Shown here one piece after another: positions 1 to 7,298 of a DNA stretch of 13,562 nt. The position numbers and the translations under genes were made by a program. Origin of the DNA: UBA1146 sp050256555 (lineage in GTDB: Bacteria; Planctomycetota; UBA8108; UBA1146). The stretch is taken from the NCBI GenBank assembly GCA_050256555.1, contig JBBWWC010000116.1, positions 1 through 13,562 on the forward strand. Reading direction: 5' to 3'. Under the pieces are notes generated by a model. It did not search any database. It had not been told where the DNA came from and worked only from the letters and a program-made list of their open reading frames with translations. Every line of letters begins with the position of its first letter. Position 1 is the first letter of the stretch.

Positions 1-39
1 AGCAAAACCAACACCAATATTTGGCTGCCCAGACAAGCG

Positions 40-576
40 TTATACTACCCAGTCGCCGAGAACCCTTTTTACAATATTCAGGTGATGCTGGGTATGGATC
101 CTTGCAAAACGAAGCCATTGCCGAGCTCCGAGCTCTCCCACTGCAAAATGTGGGAGGCCCTGTCCTTTCCCATCGATCTCTTCCAGATGGGAAGCGACCC
201 CCTGCCAGCCATCGAGGACCTTGATGCGAAGCTGCTCGATTTCTGGACCGGAACGATCCGGCTGTGGAATCACATAATCAGGGGCCTTCGATTTGCCCAG
301 AGGAATCTCACCGGTGGCAAGGACCGCTTGGCCCGCCCGATTGAGACCTTTCAATATGTCCTGGCCTCGTCCCAGCTTCAGCAGAAGGACCGCCTTCAGA
401 TTCAACAGGTCCGCCGTCAGAACATGATCGATATGCTCTCCGACAGACCAATCTGAAACATCTTCTTGTCGTATTTTTAGTAATGACTCGTCAGCAATCC
501 ACGGCTGGAAGGAATCGACAAGAGAGATGAAAACATCGAAATCGTCATCCTGTATTCCTACGTTTTGTAGTTTCAA
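40..576 (-). CDS. DinB-like (DinB/YfiT superfamily) putative metal-dependent protein
   Basis: This 178-residue protein has the layout of the DinB/YfiT four-helix-bundle superfamily, whose members usually bind a divalent metal through three histidines. Visible are W43-SVGEH-x-x-H (H48, H51) near the end of the first helical part and a C-terminal H161-TQHH165 followed by LNIVKRVL, the usual HxxxH position. The length is normal for the family. The start is TTG at 576; an AGGAG lies four bases upstream (581-585), and I see no better in-frame start. No signal peptide is visible, so it is probably cytoplasmic. Members act as thiol-dependent S-transferases or hydrolases, or are stress-induced proteins of unknown substrate; nothing here fixes the substrate. 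It lies 72 nt after the lipase gene, with an intrinsic terminator between them, so it probably belongs to another transcript or depends on read-through. Confidence 0.75.
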   Translation of the reverse strand: MKLQNVGIQDDDFDVFISLVDSFQPWIADESLLKIRQEDVSDWSVGEHIDHVLTADLLNLKAVLLLKLGRGQDILKGLNRAGQAVLATGEIPLGKSKAPDYVIPQPDRSGPEIEQLRIKVLDGWQGVASHLEEIDGKGQGLPHFAVGELGARQWLRFARIHTQHHLNIVKRVLGDWVV

Positions 577-580
577 AACA

Positions 581-585
581 CTCCT
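581..585 (-). promoter_or_regulatory. Shine-Dalgarno for the DinB-like gene, abutting a terminator T-tract
   Basis: On the minus strand AGGAG (581-585) precedes the TTG at 576-574 with a short four-base spacer. The motif supports the TTG as the start. It follows directly after the T-tract of the intrinsic terminator (TTTTTTTAT, 594-586), so a transcript stopped at the terminator would end just before this ribosome-binding site. Confidence 0.5.
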
Positions 586-625
586 ATAAAAAAAGAGCGG
601 CTAGGTCTCTCCGACCTAGCCGCTC
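586..625 (-). terminator. Rho-independent terminator after the lipase gene
   Basis: A perfect 13-bp stem is formed by 595-607 (GAGCGGCTAGGTC on the plus strand) and 613-625, with a five-base loop (608-612). Read on the minus strand, the stem is followed directly by seven Ts (594-588) and then AT. It begins 23 bases beyond the lipase stop codon at 649-651. Hairpin plus U-tract in this orientation is a textbook intrinsic terminator for the lipase transcript. The plus-strand orientation lacks a T-tract, so it is not bidirectional. Confidence 0.93.
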
Positions 626-648
626 GCTACCTTCTTACGAACGGTTGA

Positions 649-3600
649 CTAGAACCCCAGAAGAAGGAGATCGTCGTTCGTCGCACCCGGCGAACCTGGC
701 ATCTCAGCAGTACCGGTAGTCAGGGCGCTCGCACCCGTAACCTGCTGCCCGTAGGTAAATCCGTTGAGAAGTCTTACAGCGTCACCGTTGGCATCGACGC
801 AAACCAACCAAACCCGAACCTGGAAACGTTCGCCGTCTCCATTCAAACCATCGTTAACCAGCCCTTGCATCCAGGGACCGATCTCATAGGACAGATGTGT
901 CTGCGCATTTGGATTTCCAACACAAGCATCCACCCCAGCAGGAGATGGTGCTGCCGAATTATTGGTGTACTCACGAACACAGTGGAAGATACCGGTTGTG
1001 GTTTGATCCGCAGAGAAACCCTCAGGTGATGTTTGAACTTCATTCCAGAGCCATGGTTTGGCATCTGCATAAATTCCATCCAGTGCACTCGGTGCCGTTT
1101 GACCGGTTCCACCTGACGGAGGATCGATTCGTGGGGCCACCAGATCGCTACCAGCAACATTCACATCGTCACTGCTGCTGAGCGCCGGCTGATCATCAAC
1201 GGTCACAACCTGGTACCAGTTAAAGTGATGACCTCCCAGTGCCGCCGCGGCAGCGCCAAGCGTTCCGGCATGACCGAAGGTCTCAAAGGTCGCCTCTACT
1301 GGAGAGTTCGCATCGCCAGTTTCGTTGATGGTGATAGAACCCAGTACTGTCTCACCCGAAGAAATCGGAATCTCTACCGGATTCAAATCCAGGATGGGCG
1401 GTTCTAAACCACCACCGATGGTACCACCATTGAGCAACAAAATTTGCTTGCCTGAACTACTCGCCCAGAATCTCTCACCAAACTGCATACTCGCACCCAC
1501 GTCACTGGTGGGATCCGCAAAACTACCATGATCTCCGGCGATGTAATGCGTTGCGCCACCACTGGGCAAATCGGCAGGGTAATTCTTGATTCCTGTAACA
1601 TTCGTTGAAAGTTCCGGTCGCGGCAAAGAAGCCATGCGGGCCATCGGAAAGCTACCACCGAGATAGGACGGCTCTGCAATACCCAGATAGAGTCCGGGAT
1701 CTCCTGCACCGTTGGGTATATCCGTCACAGGAGTGCCAACCAGTGTCGCGTAAAGCCCCGATCCGCGACTATCAGTCGGAACCACGGTATCTGGCAACCA
1801 AACACCGAAGGCATTATCTGGGGTCGATTTCCCCCCCACAACAATTCCCATGTGGATCGGAACTCTCGATGCTGCTCTACGAATGTGGTTGATCGGATCG
1901 ACGGCATCCGCCACAGCAGAAATCACATTCATCGCTTGTTCCGCACGAGTCGATCCCTGCACCAGTCCTTCTCCTGCGAAGAAGTTAAGAAGTCGCGGAT
2001 TATAAATCGGAGAATTCTCAAGCATCTTGGCGATTCCGCCACCGGTTACGTTCAATTCGCCACTAGAGATGTATCCCTCTGGCATGGCGCTGAGGAACGT
2101 CGTTCCGATCAAACCACCCAAGGACTGACCAACATAGTGAACCTCGGAGGTGAAGTCGTCGCTGAGATCTCCATTGTCGTTGAAATCCCAGTCCGGAATC
2201 GTTGCGGTCAACAGAGCTAGATCACATACCGCCTGCATCCAGACCGATCGAGAGCTGATCAAGCTGGGGAAGTTGAGGAAATACTGGCCACTTTCCTCCG
2301 GGATTCCATCGCCGATGGCAAATCCGTTAGCATCAAACCCGGTCGGTAATCCGGTCGCATTATCGAGTAAGTCGATCCCCAGAGTTCGTTCTTCACCAGG
2401 GTAAAGGAACGGGCCTGCTGGACCGGCGACCAGCGGATTCGCCGCTGTCGTACCGTGCAGAGGTGCGTCCATCGATATCACAGCGTAACCGGCTCCACAC
2501 AGCAACGAAGTAAAGGCAGCTGCATCAAAGCGACTACGGGTAATGCCGTGTTGAAAAATCACCACTGGCCAAGGAGGCGGGGCAGAGGATAGCACTGAAG
2601 GATCCGGGGTCGCCACCAACACGGGGACCTCCATCGTTCCCTGAACTGTGGGAACCGGATTGTACCTGGTCGTATGACCCGGGTTCGCAGCTGGTGGTGA
2701 AGAACTCTGGTACACCACCCCACCATTCTTCCAGTAACCGGTCGCTGCCTCGGTCCAGCCTGCTGGCCCCGAAGAATCGCCAGGATAGTAAGAAGGCAAA
2801 GTGATCGACCCTTGATACAGCAAAGCGTTATACGGCAAGGCCGAGGGATCAGAGATCACACCCACTGCCACGAGGTAATCCCCTACAGTTTCAAGACCAG
2901 CAGCCGCAACTCCTGGAGTCGTCGCTGCTGGGGCCTGAGCGATGGTCGCCTGCACCGCTCCATCCAGAACATCGGTGACGCTCTGGCAGGTGAACGAATT
3001 GACCACCACGACCTGGTTCGGGTCCATTCCCTGGCCCGCCAGCAAGCCCAGACTCTGTCCCACCACTGCACCCATGGCATTGGCAAAGCCATCGGTCGCA
3101 GCATTGCCGGTGTTCTCGACGATTCCATTGGCCATCCGCTCGAATTGATCGGAACGGATCACTGCATTCCCACGGAAATCTTCGACGCCATTGGTCACGG
3201 CAACCATGATCCCGCGCGACAAGCCACCAAGAGAAACGTTGTCAGAGGCCGGCCATGGAATCTTGGGCTTGACCAAGATCTGGTACTGCACACTTCTGGT
3301 CAGAGTGGCGGAGTAATCGGAATCAGCCTGTAATTCTCGGATAATACTGACTGGCAGAGCAACCGGTGCTCCCACCGTGTTGAAAGAATCAGAGGGAGGA
3401 CTGATGGCGACCTCAAACACCCGTACCGTTTGACCACCGAGTACACTGTCGGGATTAATATTGTGTGTGAAATCAATCTGCATCGGCATCGTCGTGGAGA
3501 AACCATCGAGGAATCCCTGAGCGATCAACACGTCTCCTGTATCCGTCACATCTGTTGCCGACGGAATGATCGGAGTGTTGGTGATCTGAGCTCCTGGAGC

Positions 3601-3789
3601 TCCACCTGCTGCAAGCGATGCTTCATTGAGCGCCGCATAGGTGATGAACAAATCCGATGGATAAGGAACCGAAAAAGCTCCCGTCGAATACTCCGCCTCT
3701 GTCGGCGGAGGAGACAAGGTGAACTTGGTGTTGTTACAACCCGTAACCCCGATGACCGAGGCGCAGATCATGAGCAAAAAACGACTCAT
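649..3789 (-). CDS. Large outer-membrane-type lipoprotein lipase (VolA / Lipase_bact_N-like)
   Basis: A 1046-residue alpha/beta-hydrolase lipoprotein. Residues 1-18 are a lipoprotein signal with lipobox V15-T-G-C18; Asn at +2 would favour outer-membrane sorting if the Lol rule applies. Residues 36-270 resemble the N-terminal domain of bacterial 'virulence factor lipases' (VPYPSDLF at 41-48). The hydrolase core has the oxyanion FQHG (412-415), nucleophile elbow G554-Q-S556-L-G558-G, a probable acidic residue at D631 (DPINH) and a probable catalytic His in GDHGSF (H754). An acidic D535-F-N-D-N-G-D-L-S-D-D segment lies 10-20 residues before the nucleophile elbow and resembles a calcium loop. Residues 790-1046 are unassigned. 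VolA in Vibrio is a surface lysophospholipase; this enzyme's substrate is unknown. The reading frame is open up to 3942, but AGGAGG eight bases upstream and the signal peptide fix the ATG at 3789. A strong terminator follows. The 192-nt gap before it shows no clear promoter. Confidence 0.85.
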   Translation of the reverse strand: MSRFLLMICASVIGVTGCNNTKFTLSPPPTEAEYSTGAFSVPYPSDLFITYAALNEASLAAGGAPGAQITNTPIIPSATDVTDTGDVLIAQGFLDGFSTTMPMQIDFTHNINPDSVLGGQTVRVFEVAISPPSDSFNTVGAPVALPVSIIRELQADSDYSATLTRSVQYQILVKPKIPWPASDNVSLGGLSRGIMVAVTNGVEDFRGNAVIRSDQFERMANGIVENTGNAATDGFANAMGAVVGQSLGLLAGQGMDPNQVVVVNSFTCQSVTDVLDGAVQATIAQAPAATTPGVAAAGLETVGDYLVAVGVISDPSALPYNALLYQGSITLPSYYPGDSSGPAGWTEAATGYWKNGGVVYQSSSPPAANPGHTTRYNPVPTVQGTMEVPVLVATPDPSVLSSAPPPWPVVIFQHGITRSRFDAAAFTSLLCGAGYAVISMDAPLHGTTAANPLVAGPAGPFLYPGEERTLGIDLLDNATGLPTGFDANGFAIGDGIPEESGQYFLNFPSLISSRSVWMQAVCDLALLTATIPDWDFNDNGDLSDDFTSEVHYVGQSLGGLIGTTFLSAMPEGYISSGELNVTGGGIAKMLENSPIYNPRLLNFFAGEGLVQGSTRAEQAMNVISAVADAVDPINHIRRAASRVPIHMGIVVGGKSTPDNAFGVWLPDTVVPTDSRGSGLYATLVGTPVTDIPNGAGDPGLYLGIAEPSYLGGSFPMARMASLPRPELSTNVTGIKNYPADLPSGGATHYIAGDHGSFADPTSDVGASMQFGERFWASSSGKQILLLNGGTIGGGLEPPILDLNPVEIPISSGETVLGSITINETGDANSPVEATFETFGHAGTLGAAAAALGGHHFNWYQVVTVDDQPALSSSDDVNVAGSDLVAPRIDPPSGGTGQTAPSALDGIYADAKPWLWNEVQTSPEGFSADQTTTGIFHCVREYTNNSAAPSPAGVDACVGNPNAQTHLSYEIGPWMQGLVNDGLNGDGERFQVRVWLVCVDANGDAVRLLNGFTYGQQVTGASALTTGTAEMPGSPGATNDDLLLLGF

Positions 3790-3797
3790 GTGTGGAT

Positions 3798-3803
3798 CCT
3801 CCT
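3798..3803 (-). promoter_or_regulatory. Strong Shine-Dalgarno that fixes the lipase start
   Basis: The minus strand carries a full AGGAGG followed by an eight-base spacer and the ATG at 3789. Translation from this ATG begins directly with a lipoprotein signal peptide. The 51 residues of open frame upstream (to 3942) encode no signal sequence and are therefore rejected as coding. Confidence 0.85.
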
Positions 3804-3981
3804 GTTTGGATGCTCCCGAATTTATGTGTTTAGAAATGGCCCGGAAACTCCCCAGCTTCAATTGCCCAGAAAAATCCCGTCGAGATTCTCCGGCGTGAAA
3901 AGGTACCGAACAAATGGCCAATTCAGGGGTGTACCCTACCACAGAGAGGCCCGCAGATGGCCCATCGAACGGACTTGAAAA

Positions 3982-4446
3982 TCATTCCTGAATAAAGCCC
4001 CGAGATTGCCCCCAGGACACCAGATGAGCCTCCTGGAGCTGATTCATCGCTTCAGCCTGTTTCGCTTCGAGATCATCATGACCGAGTAAATGGAGCAGGC
4101 CGTGAACCACATACAAGTAGACCTCTCTTAGTACACTACAGTTCCGCTCGGTGGCCTGTCGGATGGCGGTATCGGTCGAAATCACGATCTCCCCGTCAAG
4201 AATTCCCTCGAGCGGTTCTTCCAGCGGGAACGTGATGACATCCGTGGCAGTCGGATCGTCCATGAAATCACCATGGAGTTTTGCGATCTGCTCATCATCG
4301 ACGAAGCAGATTCCGATTCGCCCGCCGTGATTTTCGAGATGGAGAACGAAGCTCACCAGGTCTTCGATCACTGCGGAATCGATCTCCAGGGCATCCTGGA
4401 GGTTCTGAAGCTCTACTTCGACAGAGAAAAGGGGTTCTTCACTCAC
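3982..4446 (-). CDS. ybeY: YbeY, rRNA maturation endoribonuclease
   Basis: A 154-residue UPF0054/YbeY protein, a zinc-dependent single-strand endoribonuclease involved in 16S rRNA 3'-end processing and 70S ribosome quality control. The family metal site H115-GLLH119-LLGH123-DD is complete, as are TDVITFP (68-74, including D69) and DGEIVIS (84-90). The length is typical and the protein should be cytoplasmic. The start is GTG at 4446, overlapping the stop of the upstream HD gene by four bases (GTGA). No Shine-Dalgarno sequence is visible before it, so it probably depends on translational coupling. Adjacency to phoH and a 7TMR-HD gene is a widespread arrangement in bacteria and supports the call. 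The C-terminus ends at GFIQE with TGA. Confidence 0.96.
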   Translation of the reverse strand: MSEEPLFSVEVELQNLQDALEIDSAVIEDLVSFVLHLENHGGRIGICFVDDEQIAKLHGDFMDDPTATDVITFPLEEPLEGILDGEIVISTDTAIRQATERNCSVLREVYLYVVHGLLHLLGHDDLEAKQAEAMNQLQEAHLVSWGQSRGFIQE

Positions 4447-6080
4447 GTCGGCCGTGTCGTCACTGTCGGATCGACTTCAGAATCATTCGGAGGCGATGAT
4501 TTCGATTTAGTCAGCGACTCATCTTCCGTCTTCACGTCATCATTAGATGCACTGACCTCATCAGCAGGGTATTTCACTCGACCATGATGAATCGCTGTCA
4601 AAACACGTACGAAAGCGTCCTCGATCCGGTGGAGGTCGCTCATCGTTAGCTCGCACTCATCGAGTTGCCCCTCCTGGGCCCGGGCCTGGATGATATTGCG
4701 CACATGTTGACGCACCCGCGTCGGAGTCGGATCGGAAAGAGTGCGCGAAGACGCTTCGACACCATCGGCTACCATCAAAATACCGGCTTCACGGAAAGTC
4801 GGACGTGGCCCCGGATAACGAAAGGCCTCACGATTACGATCCGCTTCTTCGTTATCGATTTGCTGGGCTTGCTTATGCTTGTGAAAAAAGAACTCGACCA
4901 CGGAAGTACCATGGTGCATCGGGATCATGTCGACAATCGGCGTCGGTAAATGCTCTTCCTCAGCGATTCGCATTCCATCCTTGACGTGTGCGATAACCAC
5001 AAGTCGAGACATTTCTGGCGAGAGACGATCATGGACATTTTCTCCCCCTTGCATGTTCTCGACGAAATAACCCGGCTTCATCATTTTTCCGATGTCGTGG
5101 TAAAGCGCTCCCACCCGACACAGAAGTCCATTCGCTCCGATACTGGTTGCCGCTTCTTCCGCCAGCTGTCCCACCATCAAGGAATGCTGAAAAGATCCCG
5201 GGGCGAGCAAGGAAAACTCATTCAGAAGGGGTCGATGTGTGTCAGCCAGTTCGACCAAGCGAATCTCAGTCAGAACATCAAACCACTTCTCGAGGAAGGG
5301 CAAAGCACTGGTGATCAAGATTCCTGCAGCCACTCCTCCGACCAAACTCCACATAGCATCGAGCAAGGGAGCATTGGTCATCAGGTCATCGAGAGAGAGA
5401 CCACGAAATGCAGTCGGCTTGAGCAGTAAAATCGCAACCGCCTGGGTCAACCCGGCCAGAAAACCAACCGTCAGAATTCGAGTACGAGACCGAACCCGCT
5501 GAACTCCCTGGATGGCCACCAGGATGCCAAGGAACTGAGCCACGGCCATCGCGACAGGATTTACCTCTGGAAGACGTCCCTGAACCATCAGTGCCGTGAT
5601 GGCGATGGCCACCAGTGAGACAAGAACAGCCCGGTTAATCCGCAACAAGAAGCCCAGCACCATCCCCAGTAAAGGAACTGGAAGTAACATCACTGACACA
5701 TCAGGACGTTGAAGAATCACCCAGTTGGCGATCAGGAAACCATTCAAGAGCAGGAAGGTTCGACCGATCTGAAGATCTCTACGATCCCTGGCATGACGTT
5801 GCGCCCGTGCCAGCAACAATGCTCCAGCAAAAATAAGCAGTATCTGGGCAAACAGTTCCGCCCATCTCCAGGGTGAAAACTCTGCCAGAAGAGGAGCTTC
5901 ATAACTCTTCCAACTGACCAGGAAGGTCGCCGCCAGAACCTGAATCAACAAGATCACGAAGTGGCCGAACCTCCGAGAGGAAGCTTCGTCCGTGGCAATC
6001 TGGTTCGACCGCGTCTGGCGTCTGCCGAAAGAGAGTCGCTGCCAGGTCTTTCCACCTGATCGCGCGCGCGCCTTCGCCAT
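4443..6080 (-). CDS. Membrane HD-domain phosphohydrolase, PgpH/7TMR-HD type, lacking the extracellular domain
   Basis: A 545-residue membrane protein. Residues 1-38 are Lys/Arg/Ala-rich and cytoplasmic. About eight hydrophobic segments follow (near 39-57, 72-91, 106-124, 128-147, 149-166, 177-191, 202-220, 242-261). A cytoplasmic HD domain spans about 285-500, with H299, H328-D329 (YHDIGK), H365, H389-H390 (MHHGT) and D439 (VADGVEA), the full metal-ligand set of the family. Residues 507-545 are a polar, probably disordered tail. Relatives such as Listeria PgpH degrade cyclic di-AMP; that activity here is inferred. Canonical members have a large extracellular domain between the first and second membrane segments. 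Here only about 15 residues lie there, making the protein some 150-200 residues shorter. ATG at 6080 is chosen because AAGGGGAG lies just upstream; the frame is open to a TTG at 6164 that has no Shine-Dalgarno. It overlaps ybeY by four bases. Confidence 0.88.
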   Translation of the reverse strand: MAKARARSGGKTWQRLSFGRRQTRSNQIATDEASSRRFGHFVILLIQVLAATFLVSWKSYEAPLLAEFSPWRWAELFAQILLIFAGALLLARAQRHARDRRDLQIGRTFLLLNGFLIANWVILQRPDVSVMLLPVPLLGMVLGFLLRINRAVLVSLVAIAITALMVQGRLPEVNPVAMAVAQFLGILVAIQGVQRVRSRTRILTVGFLAGLTQAVAILLLKPTAFRGLSLDDLMTNAPLLDAMWSLVGGVAAGILITSALPFLEKWFDVLTEIRLVELADTHRPLLNEFSLLAPGSFQHSLMVGQLAEEAATSIGANGLLCRVGALYHDIGKMMKPGYFVENMQGGENVHDRLSPEMSRLVVIAHVKDGMRIAEEEHLPTPIVDMIPMHHGTSVVEFFFHKHKQAQQIDNEEADRNREAFRYPGPRPTFREAGILMVADGVEASSRTLSDPTPTRVRQHVRNIIQARAQEGQLDECELTMSDLHRIEDAFVRVLTAIHHGRVKYPADEVSASNDDVKTEDESLTKSKSSPPNDSEVDPTVTTRPT

Positions 6081-6082
6081 AG

Positions 6083-6090
6083 CTCCCCTT
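6083..6090 (-). promoter_or_regulatory. Shine-Dalgarno that favours ATG 6080 for the HD gene
   Basis: The minus strand reads AAGGGGAG followed by CT and the ATG at 6080. This makes 6080 a better start than the TTG at 6164, which lacks a Shine-Dalgarno. A small 5-bp hairpin (6094-6098 with 6106-6110, loop of seven) sits immediately upstream of the site. Confidence 0.6.
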
Positions 6091-6219
6091 TCACCCGGAA
6101 CGAAACCGGGGACCTTGCGATCCGAAAGACATCCATCCAACGGATGACGTTCCAACGGAATCAAAGCAGAGGCCCATCTTCGGAGGAAATGATCGATCTG
6201 TCCAAGGGAAGACGGCTGT

Positions 6220-6291
6220 TGACGAGAAAGAGTTTCTCATCAAATCGGCCCATTATTCATAAATCTATGCAAAGAAACGGGTTACAAAAAA
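6220..6291 (-). promoter_or_regulatory. AT-rich gap before the HD gene with possible promoter and hairpin
   Basis: The 213-nt gap between phoH and the HD gene is the only long spacer inside the housekeeping run. Just after the phoH stop the minus strand carries TTTTTT (6291-6286), then TTGTAA (6287-6282) and an AT-rich stretch containing AATAAT (6257-6252), a 5/6 match to a -10 element. The spacing between the last two is poor, so this is only a weak promoter candidate. A hairpin follows at 6220-6242: six perfect base pairs (6224-6229 with 6233-6238), extended by three more beyond one mismatch. No T-tract follows the hairpin on the minus strand, so it is not an intrinsic terminator. Confidence 0.3.
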
Positions 6292-6293
6292 CC

Positions 6294-7298
6294 TCAAGAA
6301 GTGCCTTCATGACGTTCATAAGCATCCACGATCCGGGTCACGAGCCGATTTCTAACAATATCGGAAGAATCCAGCTCGACCCATTCCATCCCCTTCACCG
6401 ATCCGAGGACCCGCCGGGCATGAAGTAAGCCGGAAGGTTGGCCCTTCGGAAGATCGAGTTGGGTCGGATCTCCCGTCACAACAATCCGTGATCGGGTTCC
6501 CATCCGGGTCAAAAACATCTTCATCTGAGCGGGTGTCGTGTTCTGCGCTTCGTCGAGGATGATGAAAGCTTTGTTCAGAGTTCGGCCGCGCATGTATGCC
6601 AGCGGCACAATCTCGATGATCTCACGGTCGCTGTAGCGCCGCACCTGATCGTAGTCGAGCATTTCGTGTAGAGCATCGTAAAGCGGCCGAAGATACGGAT
6701 TCACCTTTTGCTGAAAGTCCCCCGGCAAAAATCCAAGCTTCTCGCCGGCTTCCACCGCCGGACGACAAAGGATGAGCTTCCTCACCTCACCGGACTTGAG
6801 AGCCGCAACAGCAGTTCTGACGGCAAGATATGTCTTGCCAGTACCGGCTGGCCCCAGAGCCATGACAATGTCATGGGCTGCCATCGCCTCGAGATAACGA
6901 AGCTGGCCGTCAGTCTTAGCAATTTTGCCGAAATCAGTCCTGGCCCGGTCTTGATCGTTTCCGAACAGATCCTGAGAGCCAGTCCCTTGCGCAAAATCAG
7001 CTTGCAATGGTTCTGACTGCTGGAATCGCTCCAGAGCATCGTCAAGCTCATCTTCGGGAGTCGTCGATCCAGGCATCCGATGAGCTACAAGCATGCGCTC
7101 GATGGCCTCCTGAGCCGCATTCACCGCCAGTTCGGAACCATGCAGATCCAGTACCAGACCACGAGCCGTAGCTTCGAGGGAAAATCCTTCACGGATCTTT
7201 CGCAGATGTATGTCACGAATCCCGAGGATGACCTGGGTCTCTTCATCATCTTGAAAATCTATCGAGACTTGCAATGTCTTCGACTCCGATCCACTCAA
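6294..7298 (-). CDS. PhoH family P-loop ATPase (PhoL type)
   Basis: A 334-residue cytoplasmic ATPase of the PhoH family, often annotated as phosphate-starvation-inducible and linked to RNA metabolism. Residues 20-72 form the usual N-terminal nucleic-acid-binding-like segment. The ATPase domain shows Walker A GPAGTGKT (149-156), LCRPAVEAGEKLGFLPGD (177-194), Walker B FIILDEAQN (245-253) and the sensor-like VTGDPTQ (274-280). Near the C-terminus is SSDIVRNRLV (311-320). Length is normal. The TTG start at 7298 overlaps the cdsA stop by four bases (TTGA) but has no Shine-Dalgarno of its own. A second in-frame TTG at 7274 has GGAG nine bases upstream (7284-7287), so the true start may be 8 codons later. 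Its position upstream of an HD gene and ybeY fits the common phoH-HD-ybeY cluster. Confidence 0.94.
   Translation of the reverse strand: MSGSESKTLQVSIDFQDDEETQVILGIRDIHLRKIREGFSLEATARGLVLDLHGSELAVNAAQEAIERMLVAHRMPGSTTPEDELDDALERFQQSEPLQADFAQGTGSQDLFGNDQDRARTDFGKIAKTDGQLRYLEAMAAHDIVMALGPAGTGKTYLAVRTAVAALKSGEVRKLILCRPAVEAGEKLGFLPGDFQQKVNPYLRPLYDALHEMLDYDQVRRYSDREIIEIVPLAYMRGRTLNKAFIILDEAQNTTPAQMKMFLTRMGTRSRIVVTGDPTQLDLPKGQPSGLLHARRVLGSVKGMEWVELDSSDIVRNRLVTRIVDAYERHEGTS
7284..7287 (-). promoter_or_regulatory. Possible Shine-Dalgarno for an alternative phoH start at 7274
   Basis: GGAG on the minus strand lies nine bases before an in-frame TTG (7274-7272, codon 9 of the longer reading). The TTG at 7298 has no such motif and would rely on coupling to cdsA. 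The two starts cannot be separated from sequence alone. Confidence 0.35.

Noticed and set aside
3790..3942. N-terminal extension of the lipase to 3942
   Set aside because: The extension encodes 51 residues without a signal peptide, while ATG 3789 has a full AGGAGG and starts directly with a lipoprotein signal.
3430..3978. Plus-strand open frame of 182 codons opposite the lipase N-terminus and its leader
   Set aside because: The product is Arg/Cys-rich and low-information, typical of an antisense shadow. The lipase signal peptide and Shine-Dalgarno are on the other strand.
3790..3981. Promoter for the lipase gene in the gap after ybeY
   Set aside because: A TTGAAG hexamer is present on the minus strand (3861-3856), but no acceptable -10 lies at a usable spacing.
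6060..6071. Alternating CG run
   Set aside because: It only encodes the Ala-Arg repeats at the N-terminus of the HD protein; it is short and has no other sign of being a repeat element.
6081..6164. N-terminal extension of the HD protein to the TTG at 6164
   Set aside because: There is no Shine-Dalgarno before the TTG, and an AAGGGGAG stands just before ATG 6080.
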